Positions 55,990 through 64,000 of a stretch of DNA of 64,000 nucleotides are shown one piece after another. Below the pieces are notes generated by a model. The model did no database searches, was not told where the DNA came from, and saw only the letters and a list, made by a program, of their open reading frames with translations. The stretch is from Flavobacterium sp. CS20 (GTDB lineage: Bacteria; Bacteroidota; Bacteroidia; Flavobacteriales; Flavobacteriaceae), in NCBI RefSeq assembly GCF_018080005.1, contig NZ_CP073015.1, positions 2,818,501 to 2,882,500 on the forward strand. Reading direction: 5' to 3'. The position numbers and the translations under genes were made by a program. Numbering within the stretch: the first letter of the stretch is position 1; the number at the start of each line of letters is the position of its first letter.

Positions 55990-56061
55990 TAGTCCGTAGG
56001 GGAATCGAACCCCTGTTACCAGGATGAAAACCTGGCGTCCTAACCACTAGACGAACGGACC
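55990..56061 (-). tRNA. tRNA-Glu (anticodon TTC), copy 1
   Basis: 72 nt, with acceptor GGTCCGT/ACGGACT (one G-U pair at the end), D arm GTCTAGTGGTTAGGAC, anticodon stem CCAGG/CCTGG around TTTTCAT (TTC anticodon), T arm AGGGGTTCGATTCCCCT and discriminator A. CCA is not encoded. Identical to copy 2 98 bp away. Confidence 0.95.
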
Positions 56062-56087
56062 AGGTGATTATTGTTTTGAACGTTTAG

Positions 56088-56159
56088 TAGTCCGTAGGGG
56101 AATCGAACCCCTGTTACCAGGATGAAAACCTGGCGTCCTAACCACTAGACGAACGGACC
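56088..56159 (-). tRNA. tRNA-Glu (anticodon TTC), copy 2
   Basis: Same 72-nt sequence as copy 1, in the same direction and probably first in the shared transcript. The spacers between and around the copies are not alike beyond the genes. CCA is not encoded. Confidence 0.95.
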
Positions 56160-56224
56160 GCACATTTATTTGCGGGTGCAAAAATACATTATTTTATTTA
56201 TGTTGCAATATTTAATATAAAATT

Positions 56225-57703
56225 TTAATAGGCTTTGGCATAAAGCACTTTAGCGACGGCTTGGTTTTGAGAATACAAACATTTGCTTCCTTTGGGTACA
56301 TCGGTTTCTAAGATACAACGAATGCTTGCTTTAGTTTCATTTTTTATGTGTTCTTCAGATTCTAAAGTACCGTCCCAATAAGCTTCCACAAAACCGCCTT
56401 TAGTATTGATTAGGGTTTTAAATTCTTCGTATGATTTTACTTGACGAGTATTGTCATTTGTAAACTTTTGAGCCTTATCAAAAAGATTGTTTTGAATATC
56501 GGTTAAGGTTTGCTTAATGGTTTCAATTAATTCATCTTGCTTGATAAATGACTTACTTAACGTGTCTCTTCTTGCCAACTCAACGGTTTTGTTTTCTATA
56601 TCTTTTGGACCGATGCCAATTCTTAGTGGAACTCCTTTCATTTCGTATTCTGCAAATTTCCATCCAGGTTTATGTGTATCTCTATCATCAAATTTCACAC
56701 TGATATTATTAGCCTGTAATTCTTTGATGATGCCTTGTGCTTTTTCAGAAATTTGGTTGAATTGTTCATCGTTTCTATAAATAGGCACAATAACCACTTG
56801 ATAAGGAGCGAGTTTTGGAGGTAAAACCAAACCATTATCATCGCTATGAGACATAATTAATGCCCCCATAAGTCGTGTTGAAACGCCCCAACTGGTTGCC
56901 CAAACATAATCTTGTTTGCCTTCTTTGTTGGTGTATTTTACATCAAATGCTTTAGCAAAATTTTGCCCTAAAAAATGAGAAGTTCCTGCTTGTAAAGCTT
57001 TGCCGTCTTGCATTAAGGCTTCGATACAATAGGTTTCTTCAGCACCTGCAAATTTTTCACTTTCAGACTTAGTTCCTTCAATAACTGGCATAGCCATAAA
57101 ATCTTTAGCAAATTTGGCATAAATACTATTCATAAGTTCTGCTTCTTCTATAGCTTCTTGTTTTGTAGCATGAGCGGTGTGACCTTCTTGCCATAGAAAT
57201 TCAGTGGTTCTTAAAAATAGGCGTGTCCGCATTTCCCATCTTACCACATTAGCCCATTGATTGATTTTTATGGGCAAATCTCTGTAGGACTGTATCCAAT
57301 TTTTATAAGCACTCCAAATAATAGCTTCAGAAGTAGGTCTTACTACAAGTTCTTCTTCAAGTTTGGCTTCGGGGTCAACAATAAGTTTTGATTTGTCGTT
57401 GTCGTCACTTTTGAGTCGGTAATGCGTAACGACAGCACATTCTTTAGCAAAACCTTCCGCATTTTTTTCTTCAGCTTCAAAGAGGTGTTTTGGCACGAGG
57501 AGTGGAAAATAAGCATTTTCATGACCTGTAGCTTTAAACATTCTGTCGAGTTCGCTTTGCATTTTTTCCCAAATAGCATAACCATAAGGCTTGATGACCA
57601 TGCAACCACGTACATGAGCGTTTTCTGCTAATTCTGCTTTGACGACTAATTCATTATACCATTTTGAATAGTTATCTGAACGTTTTGTTAAGTGTTTAGA
57701 CAT
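56225..57703 (-). CDS. proS: prolyl-tRNA synthetase, archaeal/eukaryotic-like type
   Basis: 492 residues without the editing insert of the E. coli-type enzyme, hence ProS type 3. The class II motifs can be seen: motif 2 as [15 protein letters not shown] (about 150-164), [10 protein letters not shown] near 242, motif 3 with W-G-V-S-T-R-L-M-G near 270, and a C-terminal Zn/Tyr end A-K-A-Y. It charges tRNA-Pro. The start ATG 57703 is followed by the family pattern Y-S-K-W-Y-N-E-L-V near 12. Confidence 0.95.
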   Translation of the reverse strand: MSKHLTKRSDNYSKWYNELVVKAELAENAHVRGCMVIKPYGYAIWEKMQSELDRMFKATGHENAYFPLLVPKHLFEAEEKNAEGFAKECAVVTHYRLKSDDNDKSKLIVDPEAKLEEELVVRPTSEAIIWSAYKNWIQSYRDLPIKINQWANVVRWEMRTRLFLRTTEFLWQEGHTAHATKQEAIEEAELMNSIYAKFAKDFMAMPVIEGTKSESEKFAGAEETYCIEALMQDGKALQAGTSHFLGQNFAKAFDVKYTNKEGKQDYVWATSWGVSTRLMGALIMSHSDDNGLVLPPKLAPYQVVIVPIYRNDEQFNQISEKAQGIIKELQANNISVKFDDRDTHKPGWKFAEYEMKGVPLRIGIGPKDIENKTVELARRDTLSKSFIKQDELIETIKQTLTDIQNNLFDKAQKFTNDNTRQVKSYEEFKTLINTKGGFVEAYWDGTLESEEHIKNETKASIRCILETDVPKGSKCLYSQNQAVAKVLYAKAY

Positions 57704-57805
57704 ATTTTGATATTTGGCATAGATGTTGTATCTATGTATATGAAATTAAAAATTACGCAAAACTAAGTATTTTGCACTATATAAAATCTTTTAAAACCAC
57801 AAGTT

Positions 57806-58912
57806 ATGAGACCAAAATTAAATTTTTTCAAATCTGTTCAATTTGTAGCAGGATTAATGTTGGTGGTTTTTGTATCTTCATGCGGTTCGTCTTATGAAAA
57901 CGCAAGTGTTCAAAACGACGGTATTTACGCTAATGATGATGCTTTAGCCAATGAGGCAACTCAAGGAGAAAACACAAACAACAATGACTCTCAAAATAAT
58001 AACGATTTTTATAAAAATTATTTTGAACAACAAGACAAATTGATTTCTCAAGCTAGAGAACAAAATGAGGTGTTTACTGATATTGAAAATTATTCGTCTA
58101 ATAGTGAAGATAGTGTGCAACAAGACGATATTGTTGTAGATGAAAATGAAACTGAATATAATTCTTATGGCGGTTGGGGAACTCAGCCTACTTCTGTGAC
58201 TATCAACTATATAGATAATGGCTTTTATAGCCCATATTGGGGTGGGTATTACAGACCTTGGTATGGTTCTTATTGGGGCTTTGGTATAGGTTATGGTGGT
58301 TTTTACGGCTCATATTGGGGTGGTTGGTCTTATCATAATGCTTTTGTATATGGATATCCTTACTGGGGCGGTTATTATGGTTATTACTGGGGCGGATATT
58401 CACCATATTATTATGGCTATAGAAATCCTTATTACGCTTATGCTTACCATAATAATTATAGAAACAATGCTTATGCTTATAACAGAGGACGCTCAAGCCT
58501 TGATTCAAGAAGAGGTGTAAGGAGTAATCAGAACATTAGAGGTCGGTCTTCTGATAGTAGAAGTAGAATAAATTCTGCTGTCGCTCGTAGTAACCGAAGT
58601 TATGTTAATTCTGATGGAAGAAGAATAAGAAATTCTAGCAATGTCAATGCACGTGTTAGAAATGGAAGATCTAATGATAGAAGTATATATTCAACTCAAA
58701 GATCGCGTTCAGGTTACTCTAACCAAAGTATTTACAGTAATTCAACTCAAAGAAATTCTACAATAAACCGAAGCAATAGAAGTTACACTCCATCAACACA
58801 ACCTAACACTCGTTCTACAAGAAGTAGTTCAAGTGTAAAAAGCACAAGTCGAAGTAGTAGTTCAAGATCTTCTGGAAGTAGTGGAAGAAGTAGTCGAGGT
58901 AGAAGAAAATAA
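57806..58912 (+). CDS. low-complexity lipoprotein with Gly/Tyr/Trp-rich and Arg/Ser-rich tracts
   Basis: 368 residues in three parts. First is a lipobox V-S-S-C (Cys26) with an acidic Asn/Gln-rich part to about 120. Residues 120-225 are dominated by Gly, Tyr and Trp (repeats such as Y-W-G-G-Y-Y). The rest is rich in Arg, Ser and Asn and ends S-R-G-R-R-K. Similar proteins occur near proS in other flavobacteria as far as I recall, without known function. The composition suggests a disordered, sticky surface or envelope protein. Confidence 0.75.
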   Translation: MRPKLNFFKSVQFVAGLMLVVFVSSCGSSYENASVQNDGIYANDDALANEATQGENTNNNDSQNNNDFYKNYFEQQDKLISQAREQNEVFTDIENYSSNSEDSVQQDDIVVDENETEYNSYGGWGTQPTSVTINYIDNGFYSPYWGGYYRPWYGSYWGFGIGYGGFYGSYWGGWSYHNAFVYGYPYWGGYYGYYWGGYSPYYYGYRNPYYAYAYHNNYRNNAYAYNRGRSSLDSRRGVRSNQNIRGRSSDSRSRINSAVARSNRSYVNSDGRRIRNSSNVNARVRNGRSNDRSIYSTQRSRSGYSNQSIYSNSTQRNSTINRSNRSYTPSTQPNTRSTRSSSSVKSTSRSSSSRSSGSSGRSSRGRRK

Positions 58913-58984
58913 TAACCAATTTAGCTGTCTGATAATTTATTGAAAATTTCAATGATTTTCGGGCAGTTTTTTAATCATAAAAAA

Positions 58985-60487
58985 ATGAAAGTCAAATTTT
59001 TATTTTTACTGTTTTGCTTGCCTATAAGTTTTATTTATGCTCAAGATTTAACTGATGTGGTTAGGTTTTCTAGAGAAGATCTTATGGGAACCGCAAGATT
59101 TACAGGAATGGCAGGAGCATTTAGTTCACTCGGTGGTGATTTGTCAGCACTCAAGCTTAATCCAGCCGGATCGTCAGTATTTTTAACCAACCACGCTTCA
59201 GGAACTCTTAATTTAAACATCAAAAACAACGATGTAAATTTTACCGATGGTTTTACAGATGAAACCGAAACCACTTTTGATTTGAATCAATTGGGAATCG
59301 TTTTTGTTTTTGCTGCAAACAACGAAGATGTTACTTTATCAAAATATGCTTACGGGTTTACGTATGAACAAGTAGCAGATTATGATAATTCTTATGTAGC
59401 AAGAGGTAACAATAATCAATCGATAGATCAGTTTTTTGTTGATAGTGCAAATGGAATTCCACTGGATTTGTTAACCCCATTAAACGGAGAGTCTATTGCA
59501 GATTTATATACCTTTTTAGGAGAAACTGAAGGTGTTACAGCTCAAAATGCCTTGCTGGGTTTTCAATCATTTGTTATAGATCCTGTAAATCCGGATGATT
59601 TTAATAATATGGATTATATTTCAAATGTTACGGCTAACCAATTTTTACAAGATTACTTTATTCAGGAAGATGGTTATAATGGTAAATTTTCTTTTAACGC
59701 TAGTTTAGAACTTAATAAACGATTTTACTTCGGTTTAAATCTCAATGCACATTATATGGAATATGACAGGTTTACTTCATTTTTTGAATCAAATTCTGAT
59801 CCGACAAGTGAAATCAACAGTATTCGCTTTGATAATAGATTGAGAACACGTGCTAATGCTTTTTCTTTTCAGTTGGGAAGTATAGTTAAAATCACAGATC
59901 AATTCAGAGTCGCACTATCTTATAATTCACCTACGTGGTATGATGTATCTGACGAAACTTCACAATTTATCAGAACAGGTAGTGATGAGTATGGTCCAGC
60001 AAGTGTTAACCCTAGGGTGCTTAATGTTTTTCCAGATTACAATTATAGAACTGCAAGTAAATGGACAGCAGGTTTGTCTTATATATTTAAAGGACGAGGT
60101 TTGTTGAGTATTGATTATAGCTTGCAAGATTATTCTAATGCTAAATTTACAACTAATAGTCTTGAGTTTTTGAATACCGACATAGAACAAAATTTGACTT
60201 CGGTTACTAATTTAAATATAGGTGGAGAATATGTTTTTAAACAATTTAAGTTTAGAGGCGGTTACTTTTTACAAGAAACTCCTTATGAAGATGATTTTAT
60301 TCAAGGCGATTTAGAAGGTTTTAGTTTGGGACTTGGTTATACTATAAAAAATGTGAATATAGATTTAGCTTACAGTTTAGCAAGCTTAGATCGTAACGAC
60401 CGCTTGTATCAAACAGGATTAAATCAAACAGCTCAAATAGACTCTAATATTTCTAATTTGTTTTTGACGGTTTCATTAGGTTTTTAG
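58985..60487 (+). CDS. outer-membrane transport protein, OmpP1/FadL/TodX family
   Basis: 500 residues from ATG 58985 (the ATG at 58940 gives 15 residues of non-signal sequence). A signal peptide ends at Y-A-Q, then F-S-R-E-D-L-M-G-T-A-R-F-T-G-M-A-G-A-F-S-S-L-G-G-D and L-N-P-A-G, the FadL-type plug region, then barrel strands ending with a terminal F. FadL-type channels bring in hydrophobic compounds. The next gene starts 42 bp later on the same strand. Confidence 0.87.
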   Translation: MKVKFLFLLFCLPISFIYAQDLTDVVRFSREDLMGTARFTGMAGAFSSLGGDLSALKLNPAGSSVFLTNHASGTLNLNIKNNDVNFTDGFTDETETTFDLNQLGIVFVFAANNEDVTLSKYAYGFTYEQVADYDNSYVARGNNNQSIDQFFVDSANGIPLDLLTPLNGESIADLYTFLGETEGVTAQNALLGFQSFVIDPVNPDDFNNMDYISNVTANQFLQDYFIQEDGYNGKFSFNASLELNKRFYFGLNLNAHYMEYDRFTSFFESNSDPTSEINSIRFDNRLRTRANAFSFQLGSIVKITDQFRVALSYNSPTWYDVSDETSQFIRTGSDEYGPASVNPRVLNVFPDYNYRTASKWTAGLSYIFKGRGLLSIDYSLQDYSNAKFTTNSLEFLNTDIEQNLTSVTNLNIGGEYVFKQFKFRGGYFLQETPYEDDFIQGDLEGFSLGLGYTIKNVNIDLAYSLASLDRNDRLYQTGLNQTAQIDSNISNLFLTVSLGF

Positions 60488-60529
60488 ACAGTTTCATACC
60501 ATTTATTAGCTTTGAGCGTTAAAATATGT

Positions 60530-62185
60530 ATGAGGTATATTTTACTCTTAGCACTTGGGCTTTGTTTTAGTTTTGCTTCTTCTCAAAACCTATACTTGAA
60601 ACTACTTACAGAAGATGCTCAGCAAGATAGCATAATCAAGACTTTGAATCCGAAGCAATCTTATAAGGATTTTGAAAGCTTAGAGGAAGCTTCAAAAAAA
60701 ATAATTACTGACCTTCAACTCAAGGGCTATTTGAATTTGAGAGCAGAGAACTTAGAGATCATAAATGACTCGGTGTTTCAACTTAAATTTAATTTAAGAA
60801 AGCAATACAATATAGTTTATCTCAAAAATCACGCTTCTTTTCCAAATGTTTTTAGAAATTTAAAACCTTATGTTGAGGTTGAAAATCTGCCAAATACTTT
60901 ATATGCTATTTTAAATCAATTGTCTCAACAAGGCAAACCCTTTAGTCAAATAAGACTAAAAGAAGTAGAATTTAATAAAAGCGATACCGTAATAGCTCAA
61001 TTAGACCTTTATGAATCTGATAAGAGGACTTTAGATAAAGTCATAATAAGAGGTTATGATAAATTTCCAAGAGTTTTTCTAAAAAATTATGCAAATTTAA
61101 AAATAGGTTCGGTTTTTAATAGAGAGCAATTGATCAAGCAGTCAGAAAAAATAGATGCACTGCGATTTGTAAATCAAACCAAAACCCCACAAGTTCAATT
61201 TACCAAAGACTCTACCAACTTGTTTCTTTACCTTAAACGCTCTCAAGCCAATAGTTTTGATGGATTTTTAGGCTTTAATAATTCAGATGAAAATGATTTT
61301 CAACTCAACGGTAATATTGATTTAAAGCTCATCAATAACTTTCACAGTGGTGAAGAAATCAATCTTAATTATAAAAACGACGGCAACGCACAAGAATGGT
61401 TTGATGTAGGTGTAAGATTACCATATATATTTAAGTCTCGTTTTTCGCTCGAAGCAGGATTAGGTTTTTTTAAGCAAGATTCTACGTTTTCAAACAATAC
61501 ACAACAAATTAAATTAGATTATCAAGTTACTCAAAATATCAATGTTGGTCTTACAGTCGCCTTTGAAACTTCAACAAATTTGTTAGATGATGAAACACAA
61601 ATAAACGATATTGAAGATTTTGACAAGACTCGTTTTGGAATTGAAGCAACTTATAATAAACCTAAGCGTTTTTCTGATCTGTTTTTAAGCAATCAATACG
61701 TTAATTTGAGTTTCGGTATAGGAAACCGTCAAACTCAAAATATAGATGCAGACCAACAATATTTAAGCTTAGAAGCACGACAGATATTTAAACTTGATAA
61801 AAGGCAATACATATATATAGGTATAAATTCTGGTTTATTAAACTCAGATGAATATTTCAGTAATGAATTATATCGTTTTGGTGGTATCAATTCTATTCGA
61901 GGTTTTGCCGAAAATCGCTTTTTTGCGAATTTATTTGGAACCATTCAGACCGAATATCGCTATATTTTAGGCTCAAACCTGTATATACATAGTGTTTTAG
62001 ACTATGGTTTTTACGAAAATGACATCAATCGGTTTAGTGAAAATTTATACAGCATTGGTATAGGTTTTGGCGTAGAAACCCGAGCAGGTGTTTTAAGGCT
62101 AATCTTTGCCAACGGCGGGTCTGACACGCAAAACCTAGAATTTAAAAACACCCAAATTCACCTTAAATTTTTGACTATTTTTTAA
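60530..62185 (+). CDS. Omp85-superfamily outer-membrane protein (POTRA plus barrel)
   Basis: 551 residues from ATG 60530. After the signal peptide (about 1-19) come about 190 residues with POTRA-like units (for example L-D-K-V-I-I-R-G-Y-D-K-F-P). A 16-strand-type barrel follows, with the L6 motif N-S-I-R-G-F-A-E-N-R near 455 and a C-terminal aromatic end L-T-I-F. It lacks the length of BamA and matches TamA or ShlB-type members. It might help place proteins in or across the outer membrane. The preceding FadL-type gene suggests co-expression. Confidence 0.85.
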   Translation: MRYILLLALGLCFSFASSQNLYLKLLTEDAQQDSIIKTLNPKQSYKDFESLEEASKKIITDLQLKGYLNLRAENLEIINDSVFQLKFNLRKQYNIVYLKNHASFPNVFRNLKPYVEVENLPNTLYAILNQLSQQGKPFSQIRLKEVEFNKSDTVIAQLDLYESDKRTLDKVIIRGYDKFPRVFLKNYANLKIGSVFNREQLIKQSEKIDALRFVNQTKTPQVQFTKDSTNLFLYLKRSQANSFDGFLGFNNSDENDFQLNGNIDLKLINNFHSGEEINLNYKNDGNAQEWFDVGVRLPYIFKSRFSLEAGLGFFKQDSTFSNNTQQIKLDYQVTQNINVGLTVAFETSTNLLDDETQINDIEDFDKTRFGIEATYNKPKRFSDLFLSNQYVNLSFGIGNRQTQNIDADQQYLSLEARQIFKLDKRQYIYIGINSGLLNSDEYFSNELYRFGGINSIRGFAENRFFANLFGTIQTEYRYILGSNLYIHSVLDYGFYENDINRFSENLYSIGIGFGVETRAGVLRLIFANGGSDTQNLEFKNTQIHLKFLTIF

Positions 62186-62305
62186 GCTCGAGATGTCTTT
62201 AAGGTTAATTTTTAACACTCTTTTTTTAAATTAAAGTAAAAAAAATTTGTTTGATTAACTATTTATTATGATTTTTGGCGTTGGCTAATTCAAATAAATT
62301 AAAAA
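62186..62305 (+). promoter_or_regulatory. 120-bp upstream region of the SusC-type gene
   Basis: The gap contains several T and A runs but no exact TAnnTTTG box. The promoter of the receptor gene must lie here or further upstream; I cannot place it. Confidence 0.3.
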
Positions 62306-64000
62306 ATGAGAACAAAGTTTAGAGGAATTCTTACGCTACTTTTAGCGTTTGTTGTGCAACTGACGTTTGCACAAGAAAAAACAATCACCGGGAAGGTGGT
62401 TGATGGAGATGGTTTGCCTATTCCCGGGGTAAACGTAATCATCAAAAACACTTCATCGGGAACACAGACAGACTTTGATGGAAAATACAGCATTAGTCTT
62501 GCATCCAATCAAATTCTGCAATTTTCTTACGTGGGCTTTAAAACTCAAGAAATCAGGGTCGGCACAAAAACTACGATTGATGTAACTATGAAACAAGATT
62601 TAGAAAAACTTGATGAGGTAGTTGTAACCTCATATCAAGGGATTTTAAAAGAATCTGAGGTGGTATCAGCATCATCTAATGTTAAATCCGAATCAATTGA
62701 GCAAGTTCCAATTGCATCTATTGATCAAATTTTACAAGGGAATGTTGCTGGGGCTAATATACGTGTGGCTTCTGGTCAACCTGGACAGTCTGCTACTGTA
62801 ATTATACGTGGTCGTACATCATTAAACGGTGACACAGAACCACTTTACATAATTGATGGGATGCCAGTAAACCAGGATAACTTTAGAAACATCAACTCAA
62901 ATGATATAGAGTCGATGCGTGTTCTTAAAGATGTCATTGCTACAGCCATTTATGGTAACAGGGGAGCAAACTGGTGTGATTTTGATTACAACTAAGAGAG
63001 CCAAGAAAAATGAAAATCTTAAAGTACAATATAGAGGTTTATATGGTGTTTCAAATTTGCCAGAGGCAAATTTTAACGTCATGAACACGTCCCAATTGCT
63101 TAATTACCAGCGTGATGTTCTACCTGGAGATCAATTTGGTGATAATTTGACAGAAGCTGAGGTTGTGGCTTTATCTAATTCAGTTAATACTAATTGGGCT
63201 GATATCATTCAGCAAGAAGGAATTACCGAATCTCATCAATTGGTTGTTACCTCAGGTAGTGAAAATCTTTCTGCATATACTTCACTTCAATATTTTGAAC
63301 AAGAAGGAACTACCTTAGGGTCAAAGATTCAAAGATTTTCAGTTCGTAATAACCTTAATGGTAGTTTTGAAAAATTTAATTATTCTTCAAATATAAGTGT
63401 ATCTTATTCAAAAAATAATTTTGTTGTAGATGCAGTCAGAGGAAACAATACAGGTGGTCAGTTAGATAATCCCTTTATTGTACCTTTTTTAGCTCTACCA
63501 TATTTGAATCCATATAATCCAGATGGGTCATTAAATACATTTGGGACTGTTCAGTCTGGTGCATTTAATCCTGATGGTAGTATTAATGTTTCTGGAGCAA
63601 ATGGTTTTATGAATACACCATTTATTGCTTTAAATACAGCAAGAGAAAATACTGACCAAGAAAATGAGTTTAGAATTGTTGGTAGTGTAAGAGGTGACTA
63701 TAACATCATAAAAAATATAACTATAGGTGCTACTGCTGGTGTGGATTATATTCATAGTCAGGATTTATTTTTAGAAACTCCTTTTAGTATCAGAGGTTTG
63801 GCAACAAGAGATTTTTTGGCAAATGAAGACTTTTTTGGAGGGACTCAATTTGAAGCTTCTTATAGAGACTTTTCTTTCAATACAAACTCTTTTGTAAGGT
63901 ATTCTAATAAATTTGGTGAAAAGCACAGTATTACTGCTACAGGTTTCACGGAATATTTTTATAGAAATATCCAAAATTCTGGATTTACCCAAAATGGCTT
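62306..64000 (+). pseudogene. SusC/RagA-type TonB-dependent receptor, frameshifted and cut by the window end
   Basis: Signal peptide (1-22), then a CarboxypepD_reg-like domain (I-T-G-K-V-V-D-G-D-G-L-P-I-P-G-V-N-V, about 26-43) and the TonB plug with V-P-I-A-S-I-D-Q-I-L-Q-G and I-R-G-R-T-S-L-N-G. At about 62970 one extra C splits the conserved G-N-R-G-A-N-G-V-I end of the plug, and the frame ends after 229 residues. The next frame continues G-V-I-L-I-T-T-K from about 62972 to 64000 with barrel strands, unbroken to the edge. The receptor would be non-functional unless the insertion is an error. A SusD partner would be expected downstream, outside the window. Confidence 0.88.

Noticed and set aside
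55990..56159. Tandem tRNA-Glu as an integration scar (attL/attR)
   Set aside because: Both are complete genes 98 bp apart with no integrase or foreign DNA between them; a simple tandem duplication is enough.
62299..62508. Minus-strand frame opposite the SusC signal and regulatory domain
   Set aside because: It is a shadow of a strongly conserved coding sequence on the plus strand.

Overview
The window is an AT-rich stretch of a chromosome from the phylum Bacteroidota, most likely the family Flavobacteriaceae. The evidence is the gliding-motility proteins GldA and GldI, a type IX secretion (T9SS) sorting domain, a SusC-type TonB-dependent receptor, a short primary sigma factor of the Bacteroidota type, families such as DUF4292, DUF3050 and DUF6503, and promoters with the Bacteroidota -7 box TAnnTTTG. 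The many broken genes and insertion sequences would suit a genus such as Psychroflexus, but that is only a guess.

Layout. 0-9.8 kb: an M13 peptidase (partial), a broken membrane protein, the c-di-AMP synthase DacA, an odd thioredoxin, a repeat-filled gap holding a 203-bp MITE-like element, patatin and M1 aminopeptidase genes, a broken gldA, an M28 peptidase and rpoD. 9.9-11.5 kb: IS66-family copy A. 11.5-24.7 kb: a peptide-permease subunit, a frameshifted tail-specific protease, a nucleotidyltransferase/TPR/DUF4292/EnvC run (cell-envelope type genes), an alanine dehydrogenase-like enzyme, a glycosyltransferase, a kynurenine-pathway dioxygenase, DUF3050, and a Met/His-rich outer-membrane protein. 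24.8-25.3 kb: IS and toxin remnants. 25.3-30.7 kb: a tightly packed operon (nrnA, gldI, a cyclophilin-FKBP fusion, phytase-like esterase, histidine phosphatase, EEP-family protein). 30.8-32.4 kb: IS66 copy B, inverted relative to copy A. 32.4-35.9 kb: an accessory island with a heptamer repeat, three unrecognised secreted proteins and a RES-Xre toxin-antitoxin pair. 36-46 kb: pheT, a decayed toxin-antitoxin pair, YjbR and LysE family genes, broken pyrD and pepT, fahA, glyA and a broken DUF2059 gene. 46.4-50.3 kb: an orphan T9SS sorting domain, a large lipoprotein, a ParDE module that appears to have landed in the 3' end of a glutamine cyclotransferase gene, and the SRP RNA. 50.3-64 kb: an SDR enzyme, a transaldolase-like enzyme, a three-gene propionyl-CoA carboxylase operon whose beta subunit has a nonsense codon, rpsT, two tRNA-Glu genes, proS, a low-complexity lipoprotein, a FadL-type and an Omp85-type outer-membrane protein, and a frameshifted SusC receptor that runs off the end.

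The main theme is gene decay. At least eight host genes besides the two IS transposases and the toxin remnants carry single-base indels or in-frame stops, often at conserved positions. Two identical-family IS copies share two inherited deletions, which argues that those lesions are real and not base-calling errors. Individual lesions elsewhere (for example in pyrD) still need read-level confirmation. I did not find a clearly new biochemical system. The most unusual structures are the MITE with its preserved empty site, the toxin-antitoxin cassette that seems to carry a replacement gene end, and the heptamer-repeat/secreted-protein island.
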